Below, one piece after another: positions 22,648-35,100 of a stretch of DNA of 64,000 bases. Positions within the stretch are counted from its first letter, which is position 1. The number at the start of each line of letters is the position of its first letter. A program made the translations under genes and the position numbers. Under the pieces are notes generated by a model, which searched no databases, had not been told where the DNA came from, and saw only the letters and a program-made list of their open reading frames with translations. The stretch is from Gnetum montanum (taxonomy: Eukaryota > Streptophyta > Gnetopsida > Gnetales > Gnetaceae): NCBI GenBank assembly GCA_015680685.1, contig MNCI01021041.1, positions 5,879 through 69,878 on the forward strand, in the 5' to 3' direction.

Positions 22648-24675
22648 TCCCCCATAACTAAATGGTTGAGCATGGCGAGGATTAATAAATGAAAAATGAG
22701 GATCCTTGCATGTTGAAAATATTGGGACCCAGTCATACTTACCCCATTGGGGTTCACACACTTGATTATAGTAAGCATAGTGAGGCAATTTATGAGATGT
22801 GCTTCCCGGATAAAGAGTTGACCCACTATGATACTTGGGACTGTAAGATGGTATGCAAGGATTAGGATGTCGCTCTCCATGGCTGTATTCATTGGGCCAT
22901 ATGGTTGTTGGGGTGTTAATTGGTGGCCCTGATGAGGTGACATGAGGCGTTGGGTTTGAAGAGAAGGATGCACCATAGTGTTGGGCTTGTGCTGAGTTGG
23001 AGAGTGCAGTGGCCTTTGAACTATGTTGCCCCTTCCCACAGTCATGTCTAAAGAATGGACGCTTTCAATGTTGAGGAAGCTTCTCACTGCTGTTGGCAAT
23101 AGTAGCACAAGTAACGTTCGTGGGTTGTTGCTGTGGTGCAGACACTTTAGGAATAGTAAGTGGTGATGTAGAAGGAGGGAAAGGATGAGAATGTTGAAAT
23201 TTAGGAGAAGTGTAAGGTACACAAGGCGGTGGTTGTGTTGAAGACATGGGCTGATAGTATTAAGGAGAATGATAATGCAGTGAGATAGAGTATGTTGACC
23301 CAATTGGGAAAATAGGATGTTGAACTAGATAAGCATTTATATTCAGATGATACGAAGGGTGTCTCTAGTTTAGGGGTGGCTTCCCCCACGACTGGGATTG
23401 TTGCCACTGTGATAGAACACAGTATCTCTGTATGAACTCTGGGTGTAACGTGCTTCCCCAATGCTCATATAAATGTAACAAGATTGGGCATTGGCCCTTG
23501 GGGTGATCATACAGGCAAATGTTGCATTCATACGTATGATTGACAGTTGAGCCCTTATCTTCCTCATCCCTCCTTTCCGATTATCTAATGATACGTTGTC
23601 CTGCTTCTTGGGTTGTCAAAACTCTATCTCCAATAATATTGATATATTCTCCACACTTTTTATGCATCCATTCCAACATCTTATTAATCTTTGCCTCAAC
23701 TTCCTCTAATTGTTGTACTAGCAAAGATGGTTCTTCCTCCTTGAGATAGGTTGATTTCTCCTTTTGATGATTATGGACCTTTGTTAAGTTGAGATTTTGG
23801 TCCCGTTGATGTTTTTCAACATTCTCCCATCTAGCCATTTCTCCTTCTTCTTTTGCTACCTGCTTAATAAGCTCTTGGACTTGATGGGTTGGTATTTTGT
23901 ATAGTTGACCTTGGGCATACATCCCTAGGGCCTCTCTTGTTTCATCACGAAGCCCATCAATGATATGGTACATTAGCCTTTCCTTGAAGAACTCATGACC
24001 TAGACAGTTGTTTAACAATGCATAATATCTTTCTAAGGCCATGTCCAAGGGTTCATGTTGTGCTTGTTTCCACTCTTGGATTTGTTTCCTCAAGGCCGAC
24101 ACTCTTGTGTAGGTTTGATATCTTTCGTTAAAGAGTTCTACCATTGTTGACCAACGTCGTATTGAATTTGGTTTTAACAATCTATACCATACTTTTGCTT
24201 GGCCAACGAGTGTCATAGGAAAGAGCTTGAGTTTTTTCCATTCGTTATCAATGTTGTTCCATGCGCAAGCATCATAGAAGGCTTGTAAATGTTGTTGCGG
24301 ATCTAAGTCATAGCCTCCTAAAAGTTTGGGAAAGTTGTTTAAATCGAGCCTGGGTAGACGGCTCTCTTTACGATGCCTATGGGAGATTCGAACAGCCTCT
24401 TGTATTTGCGTTAGGCTTGTAGTGGCCAGTGGGGGTTCATTTTCATCAAGTAGGTTATGCTTTTGTGCGTCAAGACGATGTTGCCTTCGTTTATGTTTGT
24501 AAGAAACCACACTTCGGGTTGCATACTCCAATCTTCATTGTCATATAATTGGTTGGTTCTCCAATGAATTTCCTCACTAGGTATGGCATTATCATAGTCT
24601 TGTAGGAGAGGCATGGTTGTGCACTTGTGTATGAATTTATATGACTTTTTTTTATAATGATTTCTTCTCAAAAGA
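22648..24675 (-). pseudogene. gag: Gag of element 3, interrupted
   Basis: The longest open segment (24,531-23,581, 316 residues) carries the retrotransposon Gag core: WNNIDNEWKKLKLF, then AKVWYRLLKPNSIRRWSTMV, ELFNERYQTYTRV and LERYYALLNNCLGH. TAA at 23,581-23,583 interrupts an otherwise continuous frame that goes on to a CX2CX3HX4C knuckle (CNICLYDHPKGQC) near 23,500 and a Pro/Ser/His-rich tail. Unlike elements 1 and 2, no retropepsin follows. Start uncertain: candidate upstream Met codons lie at 24,671 in another frame. Gag would form virus-like particles in the cytoplasm; this copy is broken. Confidence 0.75.
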
Positions 24676-24737
24676 TATATCGTTAATTCCTGTACAGCGA
24701 CCTTGTATGATATAACTAATCTAGATAACTAGCACCG

Positions 24738-24755
24738 TCCCCGGCAACGGTGCCA
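24738..24755 (-). other. Primer-binding site of element 3 (tRNA-Asp)
   Basis: The minus strand reads TGGCACCGTTGCCGGGGA, a 17-of-18 match to the complement of the tRNA-Asp 3' end, one base after the LTR. Confidence 0.85.
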
Positions 24756-24756
24756 A

Positions 24757-25548
24757 TGATGAGTGGCGAGGTACCCCTACACTCAACCATACGAATACGA
24801 GCGTTTCACGCATGATCCGGTCGAACTCCGTAGACGGACTAGTTGTGGTATCAAGATAGTTATCCTTAGGTCGCAGTTCGCGGTCTTCCCATCTGGACTA
24901 GTGTTAACTTTGTCACGTATGGTTTAGTCCAGAGTGAGGTGTATGATGTGTTCCTATACTAATGCTACTCCTGGGTGTAATGGAAAATGATATTAACTAG
25001 GCTAAGAGAGAGAGGGTGAGAGAGAATCTAAGCTAGCCAAAGTGCGATGAGTATCCATTCCTCAATCATTCGTACACATCTTGGACCTCGTGCATGACTA
25101 CCACTGGGATTACCAAGCGCAAATCCTAGGTACGCTACTGGGTTACCATGTAGTCACACTTAAATGCTCGTAATCAAGTTGTACTCATTCCGCGTTTAAC
25201 AAGGGTTTAGGGTGAAGAGATATTAACTAAGAAAGCAGTAAATAACAATTAAATAAATAATTAAGCTAAGTGGATGCTGCAATGATGAAGTAATCTCGAT
25301 CTTTATTGCCGGTCATGTGCATGTCCAAGTACGTCACACTTGAATAAGGATGTCGTACAATTACAATCACCACATTGTGGGCATACACTGGGAGAGAAGG
25401 GTTGAGAGAAGAACTACTTAAAACTAAACACTTAAAAGAAAATCTAAAAACTTCCTCCTTCCATCTGTCTACCTCTTATTTATAGATGAGGAGACAGGTT
25501 GCGATATCACGTATGCGATATCGCGGCCAACAAAATGATAACTCATCA
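24757..25548 (-). repeat. Element 3 5' LTR, 792 bp
   Basis: TGATGAGTGGCGAGG ... AACTCATCA with a TATTTATA complement at 25,477-25,484 and two GATATC palindromes near 25,502-25,523. Followed directly by the ATTAG duplication. Confidence 0.9.
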
Positions 25549-25902
25549 ATTAGGATACATGAAATAGCATAAAGAATAGTAAAAACTTTGAAAGCATATT
25601 ACAACCTAAATTGCTTGAACATTGAATAACATCTCATAACCATGAACTATGCTTCAAGTAAACTTCTTCTTGCCTATGCTTGTCATGGAGCTAAATGAGA
25701 TCAAATTAAATTTCCTTGATAGTAGAAAAATCACATTTTAAAGGCTATGTAGGATGGTGTTAGTGCTTCCCTCAATGATGGAAGCATTAATGCTCCATAA
25801 TTAAAGTGCTCTTAAACCAATGTAATTGAAATCACAACTGTAATAGGATAATGAACCTATTATTAACTAATACCCATGAAAAGTGGGCTATGTATTCTTA
25901 GA
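25549..25902 (-). repeat. Copia 5' LTR remnant, right part
   Basis: Resumes the copia LTR after element 3; aligns with 7,445-7,805. The end at ATTCTTAGA is one base off the ATTCTTACA of the other copy. This is the right limit of the nested retrotransposon block. Confidence 0.6.
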
Positions 25903-26463
25903 CCCGACTCCAACTTATGGAGCTTAATTTAACAAGCATCCACACCTTATTATTCTATAGATTTAACAATAGAAAATTAGCATGCAAACAAGGAAAATGA
26001 GATTAGTATATAAAAGTTGTATAAAAGTGGGGAATTGAAAAAGTCAACAAATATTAAAACATAATTAAGGAATTAAGCAAACGTCAAACAAATTTCTAAG
26101 AGAACTCCATCTTTTCTTCCTTTAACTTACTCAAATGACAATATAATAAACATTTCAAACTTATCACATAATAATATGGCATTTTACTCATTAAGAAAGC
26201 ATCAATGTAGAACAGCGGAGAGGGGGCATTCCCCAACTCTCCCGTCCATGTAAGATAGGGTTTGGTTGCAAGTAAGCCTACCCATGTAAAAAAAACGCAT
26301 ACCATTGTGCGCTGACAGCAAAAAGGAACACTTTGACGTTGAAATTAAAACATGGAACAAAGATAAAGACACACAAATTGGTATCATTATTACTATTTAT
26401 TTTGGCGTCACGTTTTATGCGGAGAGGGTGCCTCTTCTGTGGATTTGCGCCTGAATGGCTGAA
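25903..26463. other. AT-rich intergenic sequence
   Basis: No coding region, repeat or terminal structure recognised here. Confidence 0.4.
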
Positions 26464-26975
26464 TCACGCGGCCATAACATTGCGGTCCTGAAGGATTGTA
26501 AAATTACAAATAAAGCAAAGCTATGCATACACAATTTTTCAGATCTTTCTTTGCGTGATATAAGCGAATGATATTTACCTGCACGATCTCAGAACTGTAA
26601 TTATTATTCACACTGAAATTCAGGTTCAGAATTCTGCACTTTAAAAACATGGCTGCTGCATTATCACAAATGGGGGACGGCAAACTCTTCTTCTTCATGG
26701 TAAAAGCGTTGGCGGGTGATATTACGGGTGGAACAGCATTGTGCACTGCAACATCAAAAAACATTTTAAATATAAATATCATTCGGTACATATATATATA
26801 TATGAAACTGAAACTGAAATTGAAATTTCTTTTGGAAGCCAAAAATCTTGGCAGTGACGGACACCTTAAAAACAAATAACAACTCACGATCCAAGGGAAG
26901 AGCTGAGAGGGTTCCAATGAATGATTGCTTTCTTTTAGTTTTGATTGATTCTTTTGCGTTTTTCACACAAATCAT
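26464..26975 (-). CDS. Candidate small spliced gene, unknown product (92 aa)
   Basis: Three minus-strand exons fit together: 26,975-26,888 (ATG), 26,745-26,579 and 26,487-26,464 (TGA). Donors are GATC|GTGAGT and GCAG|GTAAAT; acceptors are TTGATGTTGCAG and ACAATCCTTCAG. Phases 1 and 0 are consistent and the introns are 142 and 91 bp. The product would end in SSEIVQDRNVMAA and resembles no family I know. The first exon is open upstream to about 27,140 without another ATG, so the real start could lie in an unseen exon. Good splice signals are the only support; it could be chance or an exon remnant. Confidence 0.3.
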
Positions 26976-29471
26976 GTTGCGTACAGGCCTGTTCGTTGAG
27001 GGTCGTATCTCCTTTGATTCAAAATTCGGTGCATCACGCCATCTGCACGTTTGTAACTGTTCATGCTGCCGCCCATCTCGAATCGTTTGTTCCAAAACAA
27101 AAAATTGCAACTCTCGATTTACATTTCTAGAAAGTGTGTTTTAGTTTCACAATACAAGAAATAAACATAACCACTACCAAGAGACTGAACGAATAAATAA
27201 TAATAATGTGCGAGTAAAGATAACAAAAATTTAAAATATACAATTTTGTTTTCAAACAAAGTTATAAATGTCCCTCGGATGAGTTTAAAGAAATTAAGAT
27301 TGAAATGCTATAATTTTTTTAAAAAAAACTGATGTTTAGAAAAACGAAAATTTCTACAGAGTTTACCTTCACGATCGTCTTTGTAAAGATAAAAGAAATT
27401 TGAAATATATAAATTATGTTTTCTAACAAAGTTCAAAATATACAGCAGATGGGTTTAAAAAATTAACATTGAAATGCTAAAAATGAATTTTAAAAAAACT
27501 GAAAAAGTAAAAAATATTACATAAAATTCTAGGCAGATACACCCATCTTTATGAAAAATAAATAGAAGACTGAAAGGGAAAAAAATGGATAAGAATTAAA
27601 CTTATAACTCTAACTTTTCATTCAACTTTTTATAAGTACAAGCTTAGCCTTAAATCACCAAGCAACAGATGTATATTTATTTATGAAATCTGAATATCAG
27701 CAATTATATTGCCCAAGTAGTGGTTCTCAAATCAAATTGCTTTTTGAGTTCCCAAACTAGTTATTTTGGAAGTTGGAATAAATGTTCAAAATAAAACTTA
27801 CAAAGGTAAAAAATCCATTAAAAATTATATTTCAAGAAAGACATCAATATATATCATATTTAGTAAACATTTTCAAACAATTTTCTTTTGCACCTAATTT
27901 AATAAATTTTATAAATTAAGTTCACTCATTCTATTTGTGTATTAATAACTTAAGATAACCTCATTGCAATATGGAACATTGTTTTATTCATTGGCTTTTC
28001 AATTGTTACTCGGCAAAAAAAAATTGATTTGGAATAGCATATTATTTCAAGATTTTCAACCATCCCAAAAGAAGTTTTGTTTGATGATGTCTCTCAACTT
28101 GACAATATCCTTCAACAATAGCTTGCTTGAAATTATTTCTTATTCTTCATGCAATTTAAGAATTTCATGGCAATGTCACTATTTTCATATATTTCCAAAT
28201 AATAATTTTAAACAACTAATGTTTCTTCATATTACAATAGTTATGTTGTTACCTCATATCATCCCACTCCAATTTTGTATTCAAATTATGTTTTATTTTG
28301 TTTTGGATTCCCTAGTGAAAATGTTAATACCTTCATAGAGTTACACCATTAAAGAAGCCAAAAATTTTAATTTAATTAAAAGCTTAGAGAACATTCTATA
28401 TATTTAGAGCTTAATATTGATCTATTTGTTTATGTTTTGTTGAATTAATGATCTTCCAGCAATAGTATTTAATAAGTAACATTCACATGCAATTATCAAC
28501 ATGAATAATACTTTTTTAATAAAAAAAACTAGATTCAATTAAACATGAGATGTTAATACTACTTGTAACAAGTGAGTCAAACTATGAAAATTGAAAGCTC
28601 CAAGTCATGGGTTCAATTGTGAGATACAATGCTAAGTTAAAGTACATTTTGAACTATATTACAATTCTTTTAGAATTCCAACACAAACAACCACCCTACC
28701 CCATCCCAGCCCCACTCTCCACAAAGTTAAACTATGAAAATTGGTCATACTTCTAAAACAATTCACTTACAACTTAATTTAAATTCATTAAATTCTAATA
28801 ATTAAAATTTATTATTTAGAGTTATATATTAATCACACAAAATAATAGTAATATTACAAAATTATTTTATATTTTCATCTCATTAAAAATTCTTGAATTT
28901 ATTGTAGTAATTCATTGCAACATTTTCAACCATCCTTGAAAACTTGTGATCTTTACCATTTAGGAGGGTTTGACACCACGATGCTTGACAATATTCTAAC
29001 AATCCTCAACTTGCATCTCATATAACATCATAATAGTTATTCTATTCATTCATCAAATTTTACTTTTTTAATTTTATTTTAAATAATATTTTATTTTTAA
29101 ATAGTATTCTCTTTCATTTTAGATTAATTTAATTAATAATATATACAATGCGTTGAATAGTTAGGGTTTAATTAACAATTTTTGAGGGTTTGTTAAGTTC
29201 AATCATTTCGATGAGACAGTCACAGATATTGAGATGGTATCGAACAATGGAACTCAAACTATTTCAAAATCATGAACTCTTCGAAAGGGAAAGTTTTTAT
29301 CATAATTAACTCCAGATCCATTCATTAGCTATGCGTTCGTCCATAACCCTAATCATTGTAACGAACTTCTCATGGTAGCTAATGCAACCAGCAATTGCTG
29401 TCATAAATCACTCTTTAAAGTAAATAAAGAATTTTCGACCAGTGAAAAGAGTCGCTAGATACACAATCATT
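26976..29471. other. AT-rich intergenic region
   Basis: No gene recognised. TTTTCAACCATCC followed by a GACAATAT.CT..CAA pattern occurs twice (about 28,056 and 28,927), hinting at a degenerate repeat. A 124-codon plus-strand open frame at 27,964-28,338 is low-complexity and hydrophobic and has no recognisable motif. Confidence 0.35.
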
Positions 29472-29599
29472 TTACATGACCACTTTGACGGTTTTTACAT
29501 GAGAAAGACACAAATGGTTAGAATGTTTACATAAATTACATGGCCACTATGACAGTTTTTACATAAAAAAGACACAGCTGCTTAGAATGTTACATATAC
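29472..29599. repeat. Two-copy 64-bp tandem duplication in the probable 3' UTR
   Basis: 29,472-29,535 and 29,536-29,599 repeat TTACATG.CCACT.TGACFGGTTTTTACAT-type sequence (F marks a variable base) with a few differences. They start 70 bp downstream of the callose synthase stop codon, so they probably lie in its 3' UTR. Confidence 0.7.
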
Positions 29600-29669
29600 A
29601 ACAATATAAAATTACAGTATATGTGAACTGTCAGAAAATTTTTTTGAAAAAATCATAATTTGTTGTTAG

Positions 29670-31956
29670 TTACACATCGTCAAAATTCTGTTTGTTCCCA
29701 GTAAGAATGAGAGAGATTTCAAGACCACGACTGAAAGCCTGGTTGTACATGAGACGGGTCTGGAATGTAGAAACAAAAGGAAGCCATGAACATATTGCTA
29801 TTGGGATGAACACGACCATACCCATGCCAGCATCATATAAGCGTGCAAGTGAGCGCACTGATTTCCATAACCCCAGCCTCTTGATGATGGGCTTCCATGC
29901 AATTGCGATCTGCAAGTCATTTGGAAAACATTTTGGTAATGTTCAGGATATACATGCATCTTTAGCCAAACAATCAATTATTTCAAATACTTACTGAGAG
30001 GATGGCCCATCCACTAGGTATGAATGCCAATATACTTGCAAAAAGATCTCCAATAGTTAAATCTGTAAACAAGACTACAGCACCTAGCCCAATGATAACT
30101 GAGATAAACGTAGCGCCTTGTACGAATCTCAGTAATAGCTGAAAATTTACGGACACTTTTTGGCTGAAAGTGAAAACCTATTTTAAAACAAGAAGAAATT
30201 ATGGATTAGTATCACTAACTCAGCCTTGTCCTAGGCAGTCATTAATCAGTAGCCAACATTGCCGTACCTTGAATATCAAGATTAGCCCAAGTAACACCAA
30301 CCAAGAAAACCCATAAACCTACATTATAAATAGCGAAAACAACAACCAATTAATTATTGATAGAAATTTCATAAATCTTTTAAGATCAATATTCCATAAA
30401 TTATTGCATGGAATTCAAAATGTATCGAACTTTAAATACTAAGACTATACTTCCATGATAACAGTTGGAAATGTCATTCAGCCAAAATTTATAGACACTA
30501 ATACTTTTTTATATCTTAACGATCTTGCGTGGTGGTAATTCTCATGAAAATGAAGCAAATAATCAAGATAGACAGTAAAAGTGATGGCAATCAAGATTGC
30601 ACTGGAATATTTAATTAATGCCAACACTACATCTGTGTTGCAAGTAATATTGAATGAAAACATGAAACGCATTTTGATATTCAATGGGGAAAACGTCGAA
30701 TATATAACATAAGAGGTAAACATCATTGTTGAAGAGTAGATTGGTAAAGAAGGCTGCATCTGAACTGAAAAATGAATGGAAAATGAACGGATATGGGAAT
30801 GATGGTAAATGGGAGTGATGCACGTCAGTATTGGGTTAGTGAGAGTTTGCTGGAAACTTACAATACTTCAGTAGCATATAGGTAACGAACAGGAGTGTCT
30901 CAAACATATACAAAGCAACAAGCTTACTAGTTGAGGTACTTGTTGAGGTATGCTCTCGCTGGTTTAGGGACTGGATTTCCTTTCTTATAAAAAAAGGTTG
31001 CTTAGTAAAGCAAAACAATCACATTATAATAATACCAATAACAAAAGCCAAAAGGATGTGAATAAATGCAAGATGACTTTACCGTAAGCGAAGTGTTTCG
31101 TCCTGTAGCATTCAGCTTGTACACAATGCCATACTGGAACATGAAAAATCGAAGACTTAAAATGGTCTCAAATATTCTTCCTCTTATTGAGCGGATATGT
31201 GCCTGCCAATAAGATGAAATTTACTTTATAGAGGAATGAAAATTATAGATAGCATTGAGAGGATAGCTTAGTCTAAGTCAGAATAGTACTCCGCCTGAAC
31301 GTTTAGGTACTACAGGATGATCATTGAAAATGTACAGGATAGAAAGATACTACGGCCACTTCATAAATGTATAGGATAAACACACTTACCTGCTCCTCAT
31401 CCCACCAGGCTTCCCAGCTTTCTTCACCTTTTACACCAATTCCACCTCTATAAAGAAGCCAATTTGTCCAATCTTCAAAATCCTTCACTGTCCTATTGTA
31501 TACAACAAACAAAAAGAAATTATCATGATTGTCAGAGGAAGCAATTTACTGTTCATATGTGCTCAATATTCACACTCACTTTTGCCATTCAAAACCAGAA
31601 GGATTAAATATATATGGAGCAAACAGCCATGATATTACAAGAAACCAACTGCTGAATGTGACGAGAATATAGGACAGTACGCCACTATCAATATAACCAT
31701 ATACTGTGTAGACTAGTAGCAGCATTGCAACCTCTAACCTGTAGATATTATGCAGGAGCAAAAGTCAGTATATACAATCCAAGACACAATGCATGATGCC
31801 ACAAAGTGCATCCAGGAAAGTCCAACCTCCATGGTATACAAAATCTTACGCTTTAACAAAATGACTGCGAGAATAAAGCCTGTAGTTTTCAGCAAATTTG
31901 ATGTGTTGGACAACAAAGCCTCTCCCAGTTGCTCGATACTGTGAAAACACAATACC

Positions 31957-31987
<31 letters not shown>

Positions 31988-32164
31988 ACCCAAAAAAAAC
32001 TATTAAAAATGTGAGATTTGGCCCAGAAAATCAAAAGTGAGGATTTGTACCTTAGCACCTCCATGAAGAATTGTACGGCCAAAATAGTGTGCTCTTGTTC
32101 CCAGAGAAAATGTGAAAAAAACAGTGCACAGCTGCAGCTGCATTGTGACAAAACTCACGATTGC
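29670..32164 (-). CDS. GSL8/10: Callose synthase exons 41-48 (residues 1407-1758), C-terminal membrane cluster
   Basis: Exons 32,164-32,051; 31,938-31,850; 31,738-31,580; 31,492-31,390; 31,202-31,083; 30,318-30,268; 30,177-29,995; 29,909-29,670. They include SLGTRAHYFGRTILHGGAK, the YRATGRGFVVQH stretch holding the RXTG motif proposed in the literature as a UDP-glucose contact, LFAPYIFNPSGFEWQK, WEAWWDEEQ, and the terminal FQTRLMYNQAFSRGLEISL before the stop at 29,670-29,672. Confidence 0.95.
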
Positions 32165-35100
32165 CTGAAAAAAAAAAGACGTATCAGAAAATTTGATTAA
32201 ATTTATACATTCAACCAGTAGCGTTTTTGAAGACCAATACAATTGTGACATTTGATGCCAAAACAATGTTGAGACATGTATGCTATGATGTGTCCCCCTT
32301 TTGAAGCCTTTCAAGCAATTAATATATATTAAAACTGTAGAGTACTTCAAACAGTTATCAATCTCTCTTAATGCCTGATTGCACTCGGTTGCTGTTGCAT
32401 TCGGTTACTGATTGCATTGTCCATGTGTGTCAGCATTTTTTCAAGGATATTTCACTTTTATTACTTTAATTAAAGTAAATATGTTTTTTGTTTATCCTTT
32501 TCACTGTTGTTACCAAAATTCTGTAACACAAAAACCACTAGCAACCTCATGTTCTTTCCACTCGCATCACCATCTAATTTGTAACCAGAGATGCCTGTTA
32601 TTAAGAACAGTTAAAAACCACTTCAGCAATCAAGCTTACTATTAGAACTGAAACTGAAGTGTATTTTACATCAATCTGAAGACCCTATAGATCTAACAGA
32701 ATTCGGTTTCAGCCGTTTTGCTTCACATAATTTCTTTATTATCTCTGAAACAGAAAGATTGGTGAGTTGGATGGATCCGCAGTTCTCACCCAACACGTTT
32801 GCAGGCCAAAAGCCTCTTAAAACACATTGAATTTCAAAAATTAAATTATTATTAATATAATGAAGGATACTTTTCTTTTCCCAGTCTTATTCAGAAGCAT
32901 ATGTACAATGATGGGATTTACAATGACAATCAAAATTTATATCTATCCTGTCACGATATGCTGAACTCTAGTTGTAAAATGTTCATGAATCTACATGATG
33001 GTCTTAACCCATAAAAACTAGGGCACTGGCATTTAACCTTATAAAAGCAGTAAAAGAGAGGCATGAAGTGAACATCAAATTTATCACATAAAGCCTAGGT
33101 ATTGATTCATCGAAAACAAAATCGAAATTATCTCCCCGCCTGGATCTAGAATATTCTTACTTGAAAACATAAAATTTTCTACGATGAATGTGGAAACTAG
33201 TTCACTGAAAAGTTCAGAATATTACCAAACTGTGCATTCATGGTTTCATGCTATAGGATCTTAACAACTACAATTCAATACAAACATTCCTGCAGAACTC
33301 ATTGCACCCAACAAATATCGTCAGTATATAGCATGTCCAAAGACGATGTGTGGAAACATGTGAAATGAGAAAGCCAACACTGCACCTCCACAAAATAAGC
33401 CTATGACCTTTTAAACCTGTAATTGCGACAGCTGCGGTGCCCTGCAAAATCAGCTGGAGGTGGATGTAGCACCCTCCATAATCGATTGGCTGGAGGCAGC
33501 AGTAGAGGCAGGCAGGTAAAATGAGACAGAAATGTGCTTTGAAGTTTGAACACAACTTATAAAGACAAAACAAATCAGTCTCGCTGACCCTACTCAGGTC
33601 GGTCTGTTTATAATTGGCAACTGCGAAACCAGTAATTACCGATTCGAAAAACACCGAACTCGATATAAGGGGGTGAAATTGAAGTTATTAGGATGCAAGT
33701 TACAAGCATAAAAATTAAAAATTATTAAAACAAATGAAGCTCCATAGATGTACGCATTAACATTTAGCAATACTCGGAAACCCCACTGATAAAACATCAC
33801 TAGTAAAATGTCTCATAAGTTTATCACATCCCATTGGTTTACGTAATTACTACGAGAAGAACTCGTTTGTTTTTAAAAAATAAATAAATAAGAAAACATA
33901 CATATATACTTATTCTAAATAACCATTAACACTCAAACAAAACCATTGCTGCTGCCTTATGTCTCAAACGTGCATAAAACAATGCACACACATAAATGAA
34001 CATCTACCTTAAAGAATATCATTGTTATAACAATATTGTAAAATTCCCCATCAGAAGATTCGCCTATCCAAGAAAGTAGAACTCTAGCCCAAGAATTTGC
34101 CAACATAAACAACATCCTCCATCTTCAATTTCCTCTTTCTCTTCAGCACAATCATCATATTCATCTAACCCTTTAGGAAAGCCTTTGCAGCAACAATTAC
34201 CAAACTGGGTTTTCAAGCACACAGCAACAAGCCTATCTAATACCAGTTCTCCTTATTTCATCGTAATATGCAAATTACACATGCATAATAACTGTCTTTA
34301 TCAAATCGACTTGGAGTTATCAGTTCGTCTAGGCACAAATAAAGGTCCTAGCACTCTCATGAGATAAGGGTGTTCGTTGAGAATTCTAAGCTTACAACAC
34401 GTCAACTGCCAAAAGCTAGAACAGGGACTCTGGCAACCAACGGGTGAGAATCCTTCCATTTCCATCTTTCAGGCGTACAACGGGTGAGAAACTATAACTT
34501 CCAAAAGTGTGCAATCGCTGATATCCTAATGCCAAATTAGGAATTGAAGCTCATGCTTGTTTGAAAGAAAACAAACAAACTTACCAACCAACCAATGAAC
34601 ATTAGCAAAGACACCTAGCTCATTTCTAAGGCCCCAACGTCTACAGAGGAACTTACCAAATCAGCAGTCATCATCCTATCGTTTTGGAAAATTATCAAAT
34701 CAATGATCCAAAATTTCAGGTAAGGGAAGCAGGTGATGATTAGAAAATTACAAATATATAGTGCCAAACAATGATCCAATGAGTTTATCCAATTTTCAGC
34801 ATTATAATTTTAACAAAATTCAGTACAAAGGCCAAGAACTTGCTTGTTTAATTAGACGATGACTGGCTAGTTCAGATAAAATATTAAACAGATTATTGTA
34901 CTTCAGCAATTCAACATCGCTATAATCAAAATGGGCAACAAGATATTAATGATAATACCTTTAACAATCCTTGTTCTAAGATAAAACCCATGATCATTGG
35001 AACTGCCGTAAAAACACCAATTTGAAATAAAAATTGTGTATTCAGTGCTGCATCCAGTGAAGCATTATTTTTCACTCGGTCACGGATTTGTCCACCAACA

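Larger units (their letters stand above)
16999..25548 (-). mobile_element. Element 3: 8.55-kb Athila-like element with gag and an extra ORF, no pol
   Basis: Complete minus-strand insertion: LTRs 24,757-25,548 and 16,999-17,790 (both 792 bp), PBS 24,738-24,755, gag 24,675-22,650, non-coding segment, extra ORF about 20,560-17,930, PPT 17,791-17,803, exact ATTAG duplications. The two LTRs look about 90% identical by eye, with mostly transition differences. No protease, RT or integrase. It is a different subfamily from elements 1 and 2 in LTR and gag N-terminus, yet shares the PBS type, zinc knuckle, conserved block and four PPT-like motifs. Confidence 0.9.

Noticed and set aside
26766-27110. Start of the small candidate gene at 27,110
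   Set aside because: That codon is TTG; the first ATG in frame is at 26,975, so the longer form needs an unseen upstream exon.
27964-28338. 124-codon plus-strand open frame
   Set aside because: Hydrophobic low-complexity translation of AT-rich DNA; no homology recognised and no gene context.
33268-33654. 128-codon minus-strand open frame in an intron
   Set aside because: No motif, Cys-rich but without pattern, no splice context; it lies inside the intron between exons 40 and 41.
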